From Spironucleus salmonicida (taxonomy: Eukaryota > Fornicata > Diplomonadida > Hexamitidae), in assembly GCA_000497125.2 (NCBI GenBank), contig CM035320.1:70001-134000 (forward strand): a DNA stretch of 64,000 nt, in the 5' to 3' direction. A program made the position numbers and the translations under genes. The notes beneath the pieces are model-generated. The model was not told the DNA's origin and did no database searches. It was given only the letters and a program-made list of their open reading frames with translations. This document shows, in pieces, positions 34,858-47,618 of the stretch (its first letter is position 1; every line of letters starts with the position of its first letter).

Positions 34858-35625
34858 ATGAATATATTAGTTTAACAATCATTCGAGTTGTAGCGAATAA
34901 TTAATTAATGGTATGTAGCTGATTAATAATTTGTTAATTTTATTAAGAATACAAATTAAGACTAAAGAATTTAGATTAAAGATGTATTTAATTATCTGAA
35001 TAAAAAATCACTAGACTTTTATTTACGGAGAAAGTTATCATCCAACCTATATGATAATATATAGTATATATTTATGGGTAGAGAGGACTTTTTAAAGATG
35101 AAATTTCTTTCATTCTATAAAAAGAAATAGTATGATGGAATTTTCATTTTAACATCCATATTGAGTTAGTCAGAACTGGATTCCTTAAAGCCATTTATCA
35201 TCTAAAATATTTTATAATAATGCATGTAAGATAGTTATCTTTTAGACTTAACACTTTAACTTCTTAATGCATAATAGTTTAATTTAATCCCTAATGGTAT
35301 AAATTAACAAATTGATTACATATAATACAAGAATTTTGAAAACAGATAAATAAATACTTTTTTGTTATCTTTATCTACAGAATCTCTCCTAAATTTTGAT
35401 TATTTTGATGTTGAAAAAATATTACAAAATTCATACCAGTAAATTCTATATCATAGAATAATTTCAAAATAAAATTTGGCTATTTATATTATTAAGGAAT
35501 TTTAATACCTATTTTATGACTAAGATTTTTATATACTTTTTGGAAGCTTGGAACTAAATTTCCACGAAAAATCATATATCTGTAGCTAAATTAGTGGTTT
35601 TACTAAAAAAATCTGGAAATGCTGA
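34858..35625 (+). CDS. Helical protein, 255 aa, uncharacterised
   Basis: Starts MNILVQQSFELQRIINQW. Composition is balanced (acidic and basic residues, several Phe/Tyr) and the 256-codon frame is unlikely by chance. Predicted mainly helical; no membrane segment, signal peptide or motif recognised. It lies 83 bp after the coiled-coil gene and 247 bp before the fimbrin-like gene, same strand. Confidence 0.6.
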
Positions 35626-35872
35626 CTGATAGTATTGAATTACGTATGTTTGCTTATTAGTTATATTAAATTTTATTAGTATCTTAAAACTTTAAAGGAT
35701 ACTAAATTTTTTTAACTATTAGCTTATTAAATCTAATTTTATTTTAAATTTCCATTTATAATTTGTAACAACATGAAATTTTCATATTATTTTTGATCAT
35801 AAAATATTATACTAAAATTTATTACATACTACATTATTATACAAAGTATTAAATAATTTTGCAAATCAAAAA

Positions 35873-38554
35873 ATGTCTCATAATATCTCAAAAGAGGAGA
35901 TCTATTCATTTACGCAGTATATTAACATTAACCTTAAGAAATCTAGTTAATGTCGTAAATTTCTCCCAATTAGCCCAGATTCAGACGCCCTTTTCGACGT
36001 ACTCTGGGACTCGAACGGCTTAATTCTGCAACAGCTCATACACATGGCTACGAAAGATCAGTCTTCACTAATTTCGTCATTTAGCACATTTAAGATCCCT
36101 GAAAAGCCAAACCCCTTCCAAACACTCCAAAATCTGAATTGCTGCATCGAGGGCGCGAAAAAAATTGGTTGCAAGATCATGGGGGTCTCTGGCGACGATT
36201 TTAAGGAGAAGAAGCAGTACCTCGTCCTCGCAGTGTTATGGTAGGTGATCCGCAGGTGCCTGGGCGTCAAAATCGGTGCAAAGTCAGCCATCAAGGACGA
36301 CGAAATCGAACCTGTCATAATCCAGTGGGCTAACGGTATTTTGGGCCAGTCACGCGAGCTTAAGGACTACGGTGCGCCTGAGGTCCTGAACGCGCTCATG
36401 CGCGAGGTCGCCAGGCAGAATTTGATCGAATTCGCTAGCGACGAAATGGACGAAACTGCCATGCTAAACCAGTGCTTTTTGATCGCAGATGAGCTCCAAA
36501 TCGAGCGATTTGCGCGTGTCGAGGACTTGAAAAATAGAAACGGAAAGATAGTTTTAGCGTTCCTCGCAGAGGTGTTTTCGTAGGTTATCAGTTAAGAAAT
36601 AGCGATTGGGCAGGACTCTGCAATTGCACAAATGAAGCGCATTTCTGTTGTTAAAAGCATCAAAAACGGGTTTTAAGAATCTGTCGTTTTTATGAGTTTC
36701 AAACAGGGCATGCTGTGGGATTAGAGTCGTGCGAGTGGGTTTTTAGATAGCACCGAGCTTTGCATTTTCATTTTAACCATTTTAGACGATCTGAAGATTC
36801 GAAATTCTGACGAATTCTAGAGTTTGTAATATAGTTTTTTGCTACCAAAATTAACAGAAAAAGAATAACTTTCATTAATGCTTTAGACAGTTAAGCTTTT
36901 GCGAGACTGTTTGGATTAGATTTTATTTTAAAATAAAGTGGATATAGAGCTTTTTAGAATTCTAGTTACCAGTCTGATGGTTTTAGTGTCTGATGAATCA
37001 AATAGAGTGGAACTACTAGGAATAAGCTTTGGGTCGACAATGAATAGATTATTAATGGTAAGCGGTAATTAGAAGCTTATAGCTCCAATATTTTTATTTG
37101 GAAACACTATGGATATGGAATCCAATACAGTTATTTATTTTGATATTTTCAAGAGTTTTTATGATCAATTAGATAAAAATATGTTGTATAAGCTTAATTT
37201 TACAGAATTTAATGCTATAATCTTTAGTCTATAGTAGATATAGCTCGTGGATTAAACTAGTTAAAAATTATTTTTAGATTATTCATTTGAAAACATGTAT
37301 AAAAATATTTCATAGTACACGATATAAGATTTATCCTTATTTTACAATACTTTGAAAAACTCATCATATGGGTTTGATGAAATGTAAAAAATATTAGAAT
37401 CATCTATTAAAAATGTTGTTTTAGTTTAAACTAAAGATTCCAGTCTAGGGTCATTATTAAAATTACAGAATATTAATTTTCTTGTTATTTTATTGGCGAA
37501 GTATCCTGAGTTGTCACTAAAGTATCTTTAAAGCTCAAATATTCATATAGAGGCGATTAAAGTTGTTAATAATATAAATTATGATAATTTGTAAGATTCT
37601 ACCTATTAGCGGGAGATATATTCATCTGCTTATTTACTAAATGCGGTTAGAAAAGCATTATAATTAAACTCTAACGATGTATTTTCTAATATAGATAAAT
37701 AACTTAGGTTTGTATAAGATAAATTTGAGGAATTATATGTTTATTTAGTAGAAAATTAGCTTGGGAATTAGTCTATACGTTCTACCGCTAGATATTTAGT
37801 TTAAGGATTGTTAGAAATAGACGATGTAATAATAAATAAATTTATGGAATATTTAGAAACTTCAGCAAAGTCGTCCTCATTTACAGCCTTCATTCAATCT
37901 ATGAAAGATATGGAAATTACAGCGTAATATATCAACAGTCAATAGCTTGTGAATACATTAAATTGGGTTTTCGCTGGCTTAGCTAAATTTTAAGATATAG
38001 AATTGGTTATGAAGTAGTCTTTATAAACATTAATTTCATTAAGTGTATATAGTCCATAGCTTATTATTACTTCTTTAGGGCTAACCGAAATTACTAATAC
38101 TCTTATTCCATGGATAAATGAATCTAACATATTAAGCTTATATCTTGTTCTAATTTAGACATTATCATCTTCACCAAATGCATCTTTACCAACATTTATA
38201 GTTAGCTTTAAGATTTTATAAAGAATACCCACTTAATTTTCTCATATTTTACCGCAGTATTATAAAACTTTATAATCCTTAGCTAATAGTTCGAAGACTG
38301 CCAAGTATTTTTAAAATTATTTGGGATTCTGGAATAACATTATCGAACATTTATCAAGCGGTATTATAGTTGCTAGAGCAGTATCTGCATGCATTCTAAA
38401 AGTAGTGGAAGCAGGATATATTTTGTTTGAGTAAGCATAATAAATAAACTTATTTGAAAAAATTGAATTGTATGGGAAAGGTTATCATGATGAAGAATTG
38501 AATAATAATATTAGTAAAATTATAGCATTTTACGTTTATTATACAAATGAGTGA
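35873..38554 (+). CDS. Fimbrin/plastin-type actin-binding domain fused to a long helical region
   Basis: 893 aa. Residues about 8-125 match the first calponin-homology (CH) domain of fimbrin: EEIYSFTQYININLKKSSQC, LQNLNCCIEGAKKIGC and KKQYLVLAVLWQVIR. Residues about 140-240 match the second CH domain (IIQWANGIL, a Glu/Asp-rich linker, NGKIVLAFLAEVF). Fimbrin would continue with two more CH domains; here about 640 residues of helical, HEAT/ARM-like sequence follow instead. No EF hands precede the CH pair. The CH part is GC-rich (about half), the rest AT-rich, so the gene may be a fusion. Likely binds actin, perhaps linking it to another structure. Confidence 0.8.
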
Positions 38555-40177
38555 TAAGCTGTATAATTTCCTACTAACCATTAGATTATTATTTTTAATT
38601 AGATATTTAACTCAAATTGAAATGTTGAATAAATTAGTTATCATAAAAAACTAGGTTAAAAATATATAAAATTTAAAATATATGTGTATACAATATTTCA
38701 TGTGTAACTAGATAATCTGATTTATACTATAAATGAATATTTTTCCAAAGCATTATTGTTACTAAATATTTAAATATAGATTAATATTTTATTGTAATTC
38801 TAAACTTAGAAACATAAATTATATGAATGTCTATATTTATTGCTACTAATATTAACGTGATAAAGCCCCTAATAAACTTTGCAACTCCTTGTTTGCTATT
38901 ATTTGTAGATTCTTCTCTACTTTTATATTAAACAAATTTTAAGATATAATTTTGATAATATGAATATTAAATTTTTCTTATTCTATAATTTAACACTGAA
39001 AGTGTCATTTGATAAAATAATTTTTTATCTATAAATTAAAGAGTCTATAGTTATACGTTTGCTAATTAAATATGATCTTTGAGTTAAGAATAGCAGTACG
39101 TAATATTAGATATACAGAATTTTATCAAAATATCTAATTGCTTCTTTATTATAAGTTATGATAAACTTATATTAAGTGTAAACAATCTAAAATAATACAA
39201 ATAGAAAATAGTTCTTCCAAATGAAATATTAAGTATTAACACTTCATATTCATTTTGTTGACCTTAAACTGAGAGAATGCAAAATAATATTGATCATTGA
39301 GTATGGTTAATATAATTTATAATGAAATATATCTTAATAATATATACTAGATTGCTAAATAAATTAAATAGGATGACTAATGTTATTGCATTAGTTCCTT
39401 ATTTTATGATAATGAGGTTTAGCTCTGTGTATTAGCATAACTTAATTTCTTCTACATTAAAGTTACTTAAATGTGATATTTCTATAAGTCAGAATTATTA
39501 TACTTAGATATTAATAACAATTTAAAACTGATTTATAAGTCTTCAACTCAAAATTTGATTATTGAGATATAAATTCGCGAATATAGATGATACTAAGCTT
39601 AAAGTATACTCTATTTATCCTTTATAGTGTAATATATAAATATATAACTTATTAAATTCATCTTATATTAATATAATAGTTATATTAATAGTATTTTTAT
39701 GATAATTCTTCTCTAGAATTAGCTTTTTTAGTAAAAATTGCATAATAATATGTATAGGAATTCTTTCTTTCAAGTAAATTACTTTTATAAATAATGATAT
39801 TTTTACAATTCTAATAATGTTAGAAAAATAAGTACCTCCTATGTGTATTTTATTTGTATTTTCATTATTTCAATCAAAAATATTAGTTCTATTAATCGTA
39901 AAACCATATTAATAAGTTTTATAATTATACAATCATTAGTAAATAACCACTTAACACTAAATGTATAATATCTAAAAACTAATACTACCTGCCTGAAGAA
40001 AATAATATTCTAAATACTAAAATGATTAACATCACTATAATATTTTAGTAGAAGTTATTCTATACTTATAAATGATTTCTCATAATCTATAAAAGTTATT
40101 CCTGGGTTTTAATTGGAATTATATACAATTCATATTAAGCAAAAATTTATTGATTACGAGTTTTAATAATTTTTATA
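38555..40177. other. Long gene-free AT-rich stretch
   Basis: About 1.6 kb. Open frames reach about 100 codons (for example minus strand near 39850-40090), but they lack ATG starts, acidic residues or similarity to anything. I see no RNA gene or repeat. It is the longest stretch without a supported gene here. Confidence 0.4.
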
Positions 40178-42004
40178 ATGTAGTGCACAGAAGGTACATC
40201 GTTGATAGGCAATAAATGTCACGCTAATGAATGCCTCACTGGAAATGTTATTTGTGGCGGTCATGGAAAATGCTCTAAGAAAACTAACTCATGTAGATGC
40301 AAGGTTAATTTTACAAGCTTCTAGTGCACAGAATGTTCCCCAGGAATGATTTTAGTGAACAAAAATAAGCAGTGCGCGCCTAAAGATTGTATTTTTGATG
40401 ACACTATTTGCAGCCAATAAGGAACTTGCACATGAACAGAAACACTGTCTTGCAGTTGTTTACCAGGATTCTCCGGAAACTTTTGTTAATGTGGTCCAGG
40501 CTTCACCTAAATAAGCGAAACCAGCCCCAAATGTGCCGAATATCTCTGTGGATCTCGTGATAATGAATGTATGGGTCTATCCGCGTGCATCCTCACTACA
40601 AATGCTCTAAACGCTGAATTTGTATGTGATGGATGTGGAACCTTATCCTAAGGTGATCCTAGAAAAGGCTGTACCTGCATAGATGGGCTAGCTTTAGTAT
40701 AATTTGAATCTTAAATGACCTGCGTAGATGAATTTTGTGCCACCAATGGAACGGAGTGTCATGGGCACGGAAAATGTGGAGAGTTTGGCACCTGCGAGTG
40801 TTTTGACGACTATGATCAGTATGCTAAATGCAAAGTCTGCAGATAGGGATACAAGTTGGTCGATGCAATTTGCGTTCAGAATTTCTGCACAACAGGTAGA
40901 ACTCAATGCAATAACCGTGGATCCTGTGACTTGGAAACAATAAAATGCAAATGTGAGCCAAATTTTACGGGAGATTCTTGCGAGCTCTGCAAGTATGGCC
41001 TCTAGTTCGTTAAGAACAAGACATAGTGCGCCGATCCAAACTGTGTAATTAACGATACAGTTTGTAGCGATAGTGGCTTTTGTGACACAACTTACAACCC
41101 TATTTGTTCATGTGAGAACGGTGCTAGTGGAGCAGGTTGCCAATGTCCAAAAGGGCAGACTCAGCTTACTTTAGACTTTTTAGAGTGTGGATATAATTTG
41201 TGCTAATCGTTTAGAGGTAAATGCTTCAGACGTGGGAAGTGCATTAAAAATGGAAATGAACTTTTTTGCGAAAACTGTCGTCAATTTATTTTCAATGACC
41301 CACGTTAAGGATGTTAGGGATGTCTTCCAGGTGCTAAACATTTTGGAGAACCTTCCGAATACATTTGTAAGGCTGAAAAATGTATCACTGGTGAAAGTCT
41401 TTGTAGTGGTAGAGGGGAATGTTTGAACTCTGGAATATGCAAATGTAATGATTTAAATGCAGACTCATAAACAGGTTGTAGTACGTGTGATGAACTGTTC
41501 ACAATGGTTGATGATAAGTGTGTAGCAGATTCCTGTTTAGAAAGCAATTAGGAATGTGCCGGAAATGGTAAATGCCAAAATGATAAATGCATTTGTGAAT
41601 CAGAGATGCTAGATGAAACAGTAAATTGTGGTGCTTGTAAATCTGTAAATATAGAATTTGAAAAAATGTGTAAGTCTTGTACATCTGAGTTAGGAATAAT
41701 AAGTGGATAATGTCTTAACATGTAATGTACATAAAATTAGAAATTTAATTTTGAAAATTCAACTTGTGATGATAATATTATCATGAAAGGTAAGATTAAC
41801 AGAAATTTGTTCGCTATGCTAATAGTTATTGCTCTGAGCTTGGTTGCAATTATGTCAATCGGATTCTATTTATTTGCTAGAAAGTATTTGATAAAGCATA
41901 CTTATAGTATTACAGATAACTAAATTGAATCTGAAGACAAATATAATCCAGAATTAATAATATCCCATTAGGTAGCATGCTTAAATTCAGGTGATTCTGT
42001 GTGA
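40178..42004 (+). CDS. EGF-like Cys-rich membrane protein broken by one in-frame TGA
   Basis: 609 codons in one frame, starting MQCTEGTSLIGNKC. Repeats of EGF/laminin type (CHGHGKC-like CXXXGXC, then CXCXXXFXGXXC) run to about residue 530, then a single membrane helix (MLIVIALSLVAIMSIGFYLF) and a cytoplasmic tail of about 50 residues. A TGA lies at 40433-40435 (codon 86) inside an EGF unit, between GTCT and TETLSCSC; the usual residue there would be Gly (GGA) or similar. All other codons are open. So it is a very recent pseudogene, a readthrough gene, or a sequence error. Related to diplomonad high-cysteine membrane and tenascin-like proteins. No signal peptide. Confidence 0.75.
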
Positions 42005-43050
42005 AATTAATTTCTTTTTTAAAATACAAATGAAAAACAAAATAGGGAATAAATAATTTAATTAAAATTATTAATTAGTTGCTTTGGTAATTCTGTAAGT
42101 CAAATTAAGTTGACTATAAATTTTGAGAGCGTACTGATAAAAATATAAAATTTTAAAGGCAATGTAACTAAACGAATACTGAATAGATTCAGGAATCTTA
42201 ATGTATATTGTATTGAGATATTATAATTATATATTATATAGTTATTATAATGAGCTTGTTTAAGTATAAAAATTATGAATATGTGTATGAAGAATATTTT
42301 TATAATATACGAGAATTCTCATTTTTGGCAGCTATTCAGTCAAAATATGAATTAAATTTGAAATTCTAAAAAATTAATTCTCAATATTCATTTGATAATA
42401 ATATTATACTTTTCCTATCGTAAATTAGCTTACAATTTTATAAACCTTGATAATAAGTATTAATATTAACTTATTTTTATAAATACATTTTTTATCTATC
42501 AATATGCTTATATTGATAACTTAATTTCACTAACATTATATAGTCTACAATTCCAATGTAATTTAATTACATTGTCACTAAATTTTTTAATAAGACAATA
42601 CGTCAAACGGCATCCAACTGCACCAGCTAGTACGGAGAGATTGCACCACTTCAGATCGTGATGGTAGAATAATTTTGAGCATTAACAAATTTCTGTAATT
42701 TCAAAAAGTGGTAACAGATTATATTTTTGGAAAAAATTATTTGCAAAATATTTCTTACAAGATTGTAAATAGTAAGATATTAATCAATAAATAAATTATA
42801 TTGAGTACTTGTAATTACAATCATTATAAAAAGATAAGTGACTAAATTTAGGCTGAAATTTATTTATTATTAAACGGTGCTTTGTATTTCAGATTCAAAT
42901 TTCTTATTTTTTTAAGGTTTCTTAATAAAATTAACATTATTAAATCTATATAAATTATAAAAATAATATTAAATTAAACAATTAGTATAATTTAGTCATT
43001 TACAATCACTATGTTATAGTTAACTAAGCCAAAATCAATTCAAATGACAA
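42005..43050. other. Intergenic with a GC-rich island
   Basis: About 1 kb, AT-rich apart from the island at 42600-42672, annotated separately. A plus-strand frame is open through part of it, but the translation right of the island is Ile/Asn/Lys-rich and not protein-like. Confidence 0.35.
42600..42672. ncRNA. Candidate structured RNA in a GC-rich island
   Basis: About 70 bp at about 50 percent GC inside very AT-rich spacer. In AT-rich protist genomes such islands are often RNA genes. It contains AGCTAGTACGGAGAG, which resembles a tRNA D-arm, but no T-loop consensus or closing acceptor stem follows, and it does not fit 5S rRNA or U6 by eye. CATC (42611) and GATG (42658) could pair. Strand not decided. 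It could instead be part of an unrecognised exon. Confidence 0.25.
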
Positions 43051-45546
43051 TCACATCTCGTACACTCCTATCATCCTAACCTAACCTCTTTAAACAGCTA
43101 TTCTTTCTCTATGCTTCTCTAATAGCCTGATTCCATCATTTAAAAGACCCTCACAATTTTGACCATATGCATCTTTAAGTGCTTTTAGTCTACAATATTT
43201 AGTCATGTTATCAAGTAAAAATATACCTTATTATGCTTTTTTTGCCATTCTAAGCCATCTAACACTAGTCACCAGAAGCTACCAAAATTCTGTTAGTTTA
43301 AATTCGCTAAAATCAACATCCTAAACATTCTTCACTAAACACTGAGTGATAGCTTCTAATAGTAACTTATCATCTTTTTAACGAATTGCTAATTGAACAG
43401 CTGCAGCATATTTATCTTCATTTAATGCATTATTGAATAATTATGCATTTAAAATTTCTTATACCTTTTCATTTTCTCTTAGTATATTTTTCTCTTCTGT
43501 ATTATTATACATTTCTAGTATTTTACCATTACTGGTACCTATTAAAACTGCATCACTATCCCAATAGAATGAAAATGTACCAAAATCTGTTCTTTCTTCT
43601 TCAATTTCTTCATTTAACTTAATAGATTTTTTAAGACTTTTCGTTACCAAAATATCTTATGCGAATTCCTATGTTGATAATACAAAATCGACTTCACCAG
43701 TACCAATATTATGAACAGATATAATACCAGAATTTTATAAACAAAGAACTTATTTTTCATTTAGAAATTATGCTCTAACGACAGGAAAATTGAAATTTTC
43801 AATAGTTTTTACGACTTTCAGCTCAGAACTTGCAAACTAAACGATACGTACTCTCTTATCTCCACACGCCACAACTAAATACTTACCAAATTATGATATT
43901 CCCCATATTGTCCGTTTCGATAAATTAGGTATAGAGTGTATCAATTATATATTTGACTAGTCTGAATCAATTGAAATAGAACGTTTTTTATTAACTTTTC
44001 CAGTAAAAATGTCAAAAATACTGATAACCTCCTATTTTTACGTTTTAGTTACATGACCTACATTCCACAGTGACAAAGCTTTATCAGCACTTCCAGAAAC
44101 AAGTAGTTCCGTTGAAATAAAATGAATATCATTTATAAAGTCCATATGTGCAGTTACTTTCTCGAAGGCTGGAGTAAATTTTCCAGAGTTATCTAAAAAT
44201 AGGTACTTTTAAAGCTCTAAAGTGTATATCTGCTTGTCGCAAGAATATGCTAAAATCGCACGTGTCTTAGTATGAGTGAATGCTAATGCGGTAACTTGTT
44301 AGCTTGTTTACAAACTAATTTCCAAAAATGGAACTAACTGCTTCTAGATTGTTTATTCGAAATTTGGTTAAATTTATAAAAATTAACCAATTTCTTAATT
44401 TTCAAAAGTTACCTCTTTTTCACGCCAAAAAATTATTTAATCTGCACTAGCTGACATAACAATTTTTTCATCATCTAAATCAAATGTTTAGATATGAGTA
44501 ACTACCTCCACATGACCTGAAACGGCAATGCAGAAGTTTTGCGATTTTTAATTATCGAAAATGTAAAATGAGCTAGAAGATCCAGAAAATACAAATTTAT
44601 CATTAAATTTTGCGATTGCAAGAATTTCCCCAAACTGTGAGGAAGAAGCTGAAAGTGTTTTAGTAAAAAATTCGTTTTCGATCAATATTGAAGTAGACAG
44701 ATCGATAATGAAAATCGTGAGTTCATAGTCTATAACGAATAGATAATTTTACAAAATTTCTATTTAAATGCAATTTGAAATTCGTTTTCCATTCGAAAAA
44801 ATAGGATAAATTGCGCTGAACACAAGCTCTTTGTTGAACTATATTTAGCTCAAATCGACAATTTGGAGCTGCCCATCATCGTTGATACAAATGAGTTTCG
44901 TTCCGTGCTACTTCATTGAGTAAAATTTAGTGTTTAAAAAGATGTTTCGACTAATGACTTGGTTTTGTTATATCGCTAGAGAGTTATCACGTCCAGATGT
45001 TAATAGTGAATTTTCGTAAAATATACCGGCACAGGGTACATGTTCAGATACTTCGTTTATATCAGTTGCGCTGAGCTAAATTGTCTTTTCTGAATAAATA
45101 ATTACTGCTTAGTCTTAGTTAATTTCTACTGAAACTGCTTTTGAGACATTTTAAAATTGCTATATTTACTTAAAATTATTGTATAACTTAGCAGAATTTC
45201 CATGACATGCTGCGAGGAACTAACCATCTGCAGCGAGTAAATGTGGTGGTGTTTGAAGGGAAATTGAGTGGAGTTTGACCATTTCAGCATCAAATTAGGT
45301 GATAAGCCCAGAATTTTGGTTGATTTTAAGGTCAAAGGCTATGTAAATTGTTGTTTGGGAGGTTGTAATAGCAGTGATTTCGTTATCAAAATCGATAGAT
45401 TTCTCCAGGCTAAGAGATGGAATTTGTAAGAAAAATAATGTATTGCGGTGTACTGAAAGAATTTGATTGTTAAATATAGTAATTGGAATCTTCGAAGTCA
45501 CCTGAGTAAGTAGAGTCTGGGGGTCTGAAAGGGAGGAAATGTTCAT
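43051..45546 (-). CDS. UTP13: U3 snoRNP/SSU processome WD40 protein (UTP13/TBL3-like)
   Basis: 831 aa, close to yeast Utp13 (817) and human TBL3 (808). WD-type repeats through about residue 640 in two propellers (TSGRDNSLAI, MSASADQIIFW, VSGSADKALSLWNV, VACGDKRVRIVQF). The C-terminal helical region (residues about 690-800: LFNNALNEDKYAAAVQLAIR) corresponds to the Utp13 C-terminal domain. The protein is part of the UTP-B complex that assembles on pre-rRNA in the nucleolus. Several short shadow frames overlap it. The 3' end leaves about 1 kb to the EGF-like gene. Confidence 0.8.
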
Positions 45547-45938
45547 TTTAGGAAGTGGAAAATGGAGTGATATTTTATTAATACATATATAGTAATTTCT
45601 AAATATTGAAAAGCTGTGAGAGATTGCATTAATAGAGATTTAAAAAGGCTTATATTTTGTAACATTTGATACTCTATAATTTCTATAAGATTTCACACCT
45701 GGTTAGAGCGATAAGTACATTTTAATGATTATTATCAATATTGTAAATAAAACTATATCGATCAATTAGTGTAAATATTCATGTGAGTTTCTATTTGCAT
45801 AATTTTGATGTTAATTAATAGTTCGCTTTCTTATTTTATAGCATCTTAATAGTATCTATAAATATTAATACATAAAATAAAAACGAAAACTATAAGTATT
45901 ATGTATTTTGTTTTATAATATTATACTATAATTTAAAA
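45547..45938. other. Intergenic, AT-rich
   Basis: About 390 bp between UTP13 (divergent) and the CRMP pseudogene. Nothing recognised. Confidence 0.3.
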
Positions 45939-46790
45939 ATGGTTGAATCAGGAACATGAATATCGACTTTACCTAGTGCAAACATAACTTCTTTAGCTCT
46001 ATAGGGAGTCTAACTTCATAATATTATAAGCCATATAAAAAAGAAATTTTATTTCGATTGGATTGTACCTGAGTAACAGGTACTACTGTATTCAATTGTA
46101 AAACTTGTGTCGTAGGAGCATGCACCTATTGTTTAAAATAGACCTTCCTCAAAAGCTAAAGGTGTATAATCTGTATCAAAAATTATGCATATCGTGTAGC
46201 TATCAATACATGCAATAAGTATAATATTAGTTTTAAATTAGAATCTACAACTTTAACGTGTTACAAAGATTGTCATTCAAGTAACGATTCTTAACGCACC
46301 ACAGATGGTTTTGTGGCTAAAACCCCAAAAGATGTTATTCTTATGATGACAAATGTGCATTATTCTCCTTAAAAACTTGTTGTAATAACTGTAAAGATTT
46401 ATTATAAGTTAAAAATATTGCTTGAACATGTGAAATTAAATGTACTAATAACCTTAATGGTTAATCTAGTAAAAATGGAGTCAATACCGTATGTGCGAAG
46501 ATTAGACTTCTCAATATTTTTGCAACGCCTAATTGAATTATGTTTCTTGTGCCAAGAATTATAATAACTGTAACACATGTATGCTTGGTGTAGGAAAAAA
46601 TTATATTTTTGTTTGTCTTCAATGTGTACATAGATATTAAAAAATGATAGTTTTTACTGGATTACTAAAAGCAGTTCTAATAACACGATTGATAATGATG
46701 CCGTCATAGGTATCGGTACATCATTATGGTAGTAGGTAGTGCAGTTGGTGGGGGTTAAGCTTAATATTTTATCAAAAAGGTAAGAAGTTA
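45939..46790 (+). pseudogene. Decayed CRMP pseudogene
   Basis: Starts MVESGT and is then stopped by TGA exactly where the first conserved Cys (TGT) of intact family members (for example MTDSGTC at 3832) would be. Further pieces lie in different frames: GTTVFNCKTCVVGACTYCL, KTCCNNCKD, TCEIKCTN and, near 46690-46760, a weak membrane-helix remnant (DAVIGIG). Several frameshifts and lost Cys codons show long decay. Length matches an intact CRMP of about 280 codons. Confidence 0.72.
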
Positions 46791-47618
46791 AGACTATTTA
46801 ATAATAATATTTTTCTGATATTAATCCTAACTAGTTAAAACTATATTATCTTGTCATCAGAGTATAAAATCAACATTATCATCGATTTTAGTGTTATTTT
46901 TTCCATACTCATGAATTATACAAACAATTAATTTAGATTATACTACTAAAATAACATTAATCTAGGTCATTATTTATTCCAAATTATCTAAAAATTAACT
47001 ATTTAAACACCTAAAATTTAATCATTCTAATTTTGATTAATACTATTTTTATAAATAATAAAACATAGCGTTATAGCATATTCATGAAGCAATTGTAAGT
47101 TAAAGTATGATATCTGTTCAATAGTTTTATTGAATGACTCTATATCAAATATGATTAAATCTTACAGTTTTACATAAAAATGTATTTGATAAATTCTTTG
47201 AGTAATTTTAATAGTTTTATTTACATATATTTAAACCTTATAATTGCATTATACTAAATTTTTAGTTGCAATAAATGGTAAATATTTACTTCAATATAAA
47301 CAATAATGAATTTTTTGTAATTATAACTTTTAATTTAATCCGGATTTAGTCTGGAAAATAAAATTATTAATATTTACTAATATATTACATAATAGTTATT
47401 ATATAATTAGTGAATAACTAAATTTAACAACTTACTCTCAGTATTACAGCTTTAAGAGCAATTCTTCATTTTTAAGATGATGAGATTTAATAATTTAATA
47501 TTTATTATGAATACTACACCATATATGTTTATATTAGAATTTTAAAATAAACTACTAAAAAATTAATACATTTTATTGCATTAAAGAGTATACCTATAAA
47601 AAACATATTGGTTTAATA
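46791..47618. other. Intergenic, AT-rich
   Basis: About 830 bp without a supported gene, repeat or RNA. Confidence 0.35.
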
